Below are positions 5,810-7,800 of a stretch of 7,800 nucleotides of DNA, in pieces. Position 1 is the stretch's first letter; each line of letters opens with the position of its first letter. The translations under genes were made by a program, and so were the position numbers. Origin of the DNA: Spirochaetaceae bacterium (GTDB lineage: Bacteria > Spirochaetota > Spirochaetia > DSM-27196 > SKKC01); contig PWGF01000429.1 of NCBI GenBank assembly GCA_003554375.1, positions 1 to 7,800 on the forward strand. The letters run 5' to 3'. The notes beneath the pieces are model-generated. The model was not told the origin of the DNA, did not search any database, and was given only the letters and a program-made list of their open reading frames with translations.

Positions 5810-7111
5810 TCAGTCTCCGTGGGCTGCCGCTGCTTCCTGTTCGAGTCGCTCGAGGATAGTGTCGAGCTCGTCCGGATTCCGTACCAAATCGGTCATCAGC
5901 CCGAACAATCCCTGACCTGCAGTCGAGCCGAAGGCCGAGGGTTGAAGATCGGAGAGATCAAAGCGAAACACCTCAGCCGTCTGAAGGGCTTCCGCGGATC
6001 CACGGGAGACTTCATCCGGATAGACCGCTGGATCAACCTTCTGATTCGGAGATGTGAAGCCGCCGAGCGGTGCCCATACTTCCGCAGCTTCGGGCGAGGC
6101 GAGGTAGCGAATCAGGTCCCGCGTTTCGTCGGAATCGGTAAACGCAACCGCTACGTCTCCACCACCAACTACACTCGGAGACGAGCCACCGATGGTCGGA
6201 AAGGGGAAGAATCGAGCCGTGCCGCCGATCTCCGCGTCGGTCTCATCGATAATGGCACCCGCGGAGAAGTCGGCTCCATAGGCCATCGCGGCCTGGGGCG
6301 GATCGAGGAACGGCTTCACAATCCCTTCCGGGTGTGTTGCCTCAAGCGTTCCCTCTACGCCGCCGGCAAGCCATTCCCGTCGCTCGACGATGTCGACGAA
6401 CAGCTGCATCGCTTCGCGCACAGTGTGGTGCGTCCAGGGAATCTCGTGGTTCGTCAACTGATCGTAGCGGTCAGGCCCTGCACTGTGCAGATAGATGTTC
6501 TCGAACCAGTCGGTGAGCGTCCAGGCCGATCCCCCGCCGATGGAGAAGGGAGGAATGCCGAAGTCGGAGATGATCTCCGCGTTCCGGATGAGATCGTCCC
6601 AGGTCTCAGCCGGCTCCACGCCTGCATCCCGGTAGACATTCTCGTTGTACCAGAAGAACGATTTGTTCGCCGCCTTATACCAAACGCCGTACAGCTCCCC
6701 ATCGACCGTCGCCAGATCGCGCCAGACTTCTGCGTAGTTCTCGTCGACTTGATCTCCCACGACACTCTCAAGCGGCTGGAGCTCGCCGCGCTCAGCAAAC
6801 TCGACAAGAAGCCCCGGCTGCGGAAGCAACGCAACGTCCGGCGGATTTCCGCCCTCGATCTGCGTGCCGAGTACAGTGCCGATATCCCGACCGGCCGGCT
6901 CGTACTCAGCGGGGATTCCGGTGCGCTCGGTGAAGTCCGCAAGAACCTGTTGGAATCGATCCTGCGTATCCCCGGTCCAGACGCCGAGCACGTTGAGCTC
7001 ATCCACCTCAACCGCTACCTCGTCCTCTGCCTCTCCGGCCCCGAAGCCGAGAGCAGCTGAAAGCACGAAACATAGCAACGTGACTGTCGCTATGACACCC
7101 TTGTTGGACAT
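5810..7111 (-). CDS. Extracellular solute-binding protein of a carbohydrate ABC transporter (family 1)
   Basis: The 433-residue protein starts with a basic/hydrophobic signal sequence (residues 1-25, ending LGFGAGEAEDE). The only Cys (C14) is inside the hydrophobic core, so it is probably cleaved by signal peptidase I and is not a lipoprotein. The mature part has the family-1 layout: DRFQQVLADFTERTGI (51-66), GGNPPDVALLPQPGLL (87-102), YGVWYKAANKSFFWYNENVY (141-160), AETWDDLI (168-175) and the hinge/C-domain block MAYGADFSAG (276-285). Aromatic clusters typical of sugar binding are present (W45, Y145, W154, W197, W202). The PQPGLL-type sequence resembles alpha-glucoside-type (AglE-like) binding proteins, but the ligand is not determinable. 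ATG 7111 has GGAGG (7119-7123) 7 nt upstream. It is the first gene of the operon. Confidence 0.93.
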   Translation of the reverse strand: MSNKGVIATVTLLCFVLSAALGFGAGEAEDEVAVEVDELNVLGVWTGDTQDRFQQVLADFTERTGIPAEYEPAGRDIGTVLGTQIEGGNPPDVALLPQPGLLVEFAERGELQPLESVVGDQVDENYAEVWRDLATVDGELYGVWYKAANKSFFWYNENVYRDAGVEPAETWDDLIRNAEIISDFGIPPFSIGGGSAWTLTDWFENIYLHSAGPDRYDQLTNHEIPWTHHTVREAMQLFVDIVERREWLAGGVEGTLEATHPEGIVKPFLDPPQAAMAYGADFSAGAIIDETDAEIGGTARFFPFPTIGGSSPSVVGGGDVAVAFTDSDETRDLIRYLASPEAAEVWAPLGGFTSPNQKVDPAVYPDEVSRGSAEALQTAEVFRFDLSDLQPSAFGSTAGQGLFGLMTDLVRNPDELDTILERLEQEAAAAHGD

Positions 7112-7290
7112 AGAATGACCTCCATACGTCGGCGGTGCGCTTCTCGCGGAGAGGTCAGCATCGGAGATCCGGCTCGTCAGTATCTGTTAGGCTTGCAGCT
7201 TTCGGGATGATCTCAAGGTGAACACGTGAATCGAAGCCGCTCGGCATCGATGTACCACAGGTTCTTAGTCCAGCAACTCGGCGCCCGATT

Positions 7291-7309
7291 CTTCCGTCTC
7301 CGACGGAAG
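7291..7309 (-). other. 8-bp perfect hairpin in the operon leader
   Basis: The arms CTTCCGTC and GACGGAAG are perfectly complementary around a 3-nt loop. The hairpin lies 180 nt upstream of the binding-protein start codon. It is not followed by a run of T on either strand. It may be an RNA structural element or a protein-binding palindrome. Confidence 0.5.
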
Positions 7310-7339
7310 CACAGCCAGTGAATTTCTTCGGGCGACCAG

Positions 7340-7357
7340 GACTCTCCAGACTCTCCA
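7340..7357. repeat. Tandem 9-bp repeat in the leader
   Basis: GACTCTCCA occurs twice without a gap on the plus strand, read as TGGAGAGTC twice in the transcript. It lies just downstream of the inferred transcription start. It could be a direct-repeat regulator site or chance duplication. Confidence 0.55.
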
Positions 7358-7377
7358 CCTGATCACGCGTTGAAAAC

Positions 7378-7406
7378 ACTATGACAGCGATTCCGCTGAT
7401 TGTCAA
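7378..7406 (-). promoter_or_regulatory. Sigma70-type promoter of the transporter operon
   Basis: The minus strand has a perfect -35 TTGACA (7401-7406), a 17-bp spacer and -10 CATAGT (7378-7383, 4 of 6 matches). The region is locally AT-rich in GC-rich surroundings. It points at the binding-protein gene, and no other promoter of this quality was seen closer to it. A palindrome lies in the spacer, so regulation by a repressor is plausible. Confidence 0.65.
7385..7398. promoter_or_regulatory. Palindrome within the promoter spacer, candidate operator
   Basis: CAGCG-ATTC-CGCTG has perfect 5-bp arms and a 4-bp centre. It lies wholly between the -10 and -35 of the operon promoter, where a bound repressor would block RNA polymerase. 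The arms are short enough that chance cannot be dismissed. Confidence 0.35.
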
Positions 7407-7428
7407 TAGGATTTTATGAGAATATTTT
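7400..7428 (+). promoter_or_regulatory. Divergent promoter-like sequence sharing the -35 region
   Basis: The plus strand reads TTGTCA (7400-7405, 5 of 6), a 17-bp spacer and TATTTT (7423-7428, 4 of 6). The -35 overlaps the minus-strand -35 by 5 bp, so the two promoters would compete for polymerase. It would drive the 39-codon ORF starting at 7447. Confidence 0.4.
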
Positions 7429-7446
7429 TCCGGTGGGGCGGAAGCT

Positions 7447-7566
7447 ATGCAGGTTCCCATGGAACAGAGTCTCGAAAACGACTTGACCGACGGGGAAATC
7501 GAACTGTTGCGCGACACCCTCGAAGAGTTGGGCATCGGGTTTGCGAGGGTGGGCAACCGCGCCTAG
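7447..7566 (+). CDS. Possible small protein, 39 residues, unknown function
   Basis: An open frame starts at ATG 7447 and ends at TAG 7564-7566. The peptide is acidic and looks largely helical (central part LTDGEIELLRDTLEELGIGF), ending in a short basic tail ARVGNRA. An internal ATG at 7459 would give 35 residues. The upstream G-rich stretch (GGGGCGGAAG) is only a loose ribosome binding site. A divergent promoter-like sequence ends 18 bp upstream, which supports expression. The GC-rich repeat region begins soon after its stop, so it could also be the truncated 5' end of a longer gene cut by rearrangement. I recognise no family. Confidence 0.35.
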   Translation: MQVPMEQSLENDLTDGEIELLRDTLEELGIGFARVGNRA

Positions 7567-7632
7567 ACGGCCCCTGCCCCGGGAACCAATCGCCCTTAGG
7601 CCTCCTCCGAGTTCGTGTACGACTGCCGTCCG
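7567..7632. other. Short intergenic segment between the small ORF and the right repeat
   Basis: No gene, hairpin terminator or recognisable site was found. Base composition rises towards the GC-rich repeat. Confidence 0.4.
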
Positions 7633-7704
7633 CGCTCCCCGCTGCGCTCCGAAGCGTGAAGGACGGGAGGGGCGCCCGCTGGGACGTCCGGCCGTCGGGG
7701 AACG
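7633..7704 (-). repeat. 72-bp GC-rich repeat, right copy (inverted relative to the left copy)
   Basis: This is the reverse-complement partner of 3-74. Positions 7633-7679 match 28-74 perfectly over 47 bp. The following 25 bp match with 6 substitutions and no gaps. The inner boundary (7632/7633, and 74/75 on the left) is abrupt, which defines one true end of the repeat. Confidence 0.85.
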
Positions 7705-7800
7705 TCACGAGCTGCGGAAGTGGGGAAAGCGGAGAGCCTCTGGCCCGGAGTGCTCGGTGGCGGCCGGACGGCCCGGCGCGGCGGTCCCGGTGCGCGCCGC
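7705..7800. other. Very GC-rich segment at the right window edge
   Basis: No convincing gene is seen. The sequence is dominated by CGG/GCC words up to the window end, similar in composition to the left edge at 75-170. It could be non-coding or part of a larger repeat or gene cut off by the window. Confidence 0.35.

Larger units (their letters stand above)
7112..7371 (-). promoter_or_regulatory. Long 5' leader of the transporter operon (no gene seen)
   Basis: If transcription starts about 7 nt past the -10 at 7378-7383, the leader is about 260 nt. It contains a perfect 8-bp hairpin (7291-7309) and a tandem 9-mer (7340-7357). A minus-strand open frame runs through it, but its codon third positions are not GC-biased like the flanking genes, so I treat it as non-coding. 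No U-tract follows the hairpin, so a classical terminator is not visible. No known riboswitch motif was recognised. Confidence 0.45.

Noticed and set aside
5819..7060. 413-codon plus-strand open frame opposite the binding-protein gene
   Set aside because: It is antisense to a well-supported gene with clear family motifs and a strong ribosome binding site. The translation resembles no protein family and has no hydrophobic core pattern. It is open because of GC-biased codons on the other strand.
2558..7111. ABC transporter ATPase (MalK/MsmK) gene in the operon
   Set aside because: No Walker A, LSGGQ or Walker B motif is encoded in the window, so the ATPase must be supplied from elsewhere.
7155..7556. 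133-codon minus-strand open frame across the promoter region
   Set aside because: It spans the operon promoter and antisense to the small ORF. Codon third positions in its downstream part are not GC-biased like the real genes, and the translation is not recognisable.
1..7800. CRISPR array, tRNA, rRNA or transposase gene
   Set aside because: No regularly spaced direct repeats, no tRNA-like cloverleaf with a CCA-adjacent acceptor that I could see, no rRNA-conserved segments and no transposase or integrase motifs in any frame.

Overview
The window reads as chromosomal DNA from a moderately GC-rich bacterium. A spirochaete (Spirochaeta/Alkalispirochaeta-like) is my best guess. Three things point that way: the substrate-binding protein has a signal peptide ending in a Gly/Ala-rich stretch followed by acidic residues, with no lipobox cysteine at the cleavage region; a GlpP-type antiterminator is present; and a sugar ABC operon lacks its own ATPase gene. 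This is inference. Another phylum with the same transporter type cannot be excluded.

Layout. Both ends are very GC-rich and carry one copy each of a 72-bp repeat in opposite orientation (3-74 and 7633-7704, with a 47-bp identical core). Inside the left copy, on the minus strand, is an intact type VII (HEPN-MNT) toxin-antitoxin pair: mntA (1083 to 583) then hepT (596 to 174), overlapping by 14 bp. All hallmark motifs are present. Next, on the plus strand, lies the C-terminal half of an Old Yellow Enzyme family flavin oxidoreductase (1230-1899). It lacks its N-terminal half, carries a frameshift near 1350, and begins exactly where a perfect 15-bp-arm palindrome (1201-1231) ends.

The rest is one minus-strand operon of five genes, read from about 7371 down to 1920: a sugar-type solute-binding protein, two permeases, an endonuclease/exonuclease/phosphatase (EEP) family protein, and a GlpP glycerol-3-phosphate-responsive antiterminator. 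The genes are tightly packed, with gaps of 5, 3 and 31 bp and one ATGA overlap. The MalF-like permease carries an extra extracytoplasmic domain with an SdrD-B/Cna-B-like beta-sandwich signature. No ATPase gene is present, so the transporter probably borrows a shared MsmK/UgpC-type ATPase encoded elsewhere.

Upstream of the operon is a good sigma70-type promoter (TTGACA, 17 bp, CATAGT). It is followed by a leader of about 260 nt with a perfect 8-bp hairpin and a tandem 9-mer. A divergent promoter-like sequence shares the same -35 region and points at a 39-codon ORF of unknown function (7447-7566).

Working picture: the operon imports a carbohydrate or a glycerol- or phosphate-containing glycoside. 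The EEP protein may process a phosphodiester or phosphate ester, and GlpP may tie expression to glycerol 3-phosphate. The left third (repeat, TA pair, gene remnant) looks like an accessory or rearranged locus. I found no CRISPR array, tRNA, rRNA or transposase gene. Nothing here is clearly a new defence system. The most unusual items are the repeat pair, the palindrome at the gene break, the transporter/EEP/GlpP combination and the shared -35 divergent promoter.
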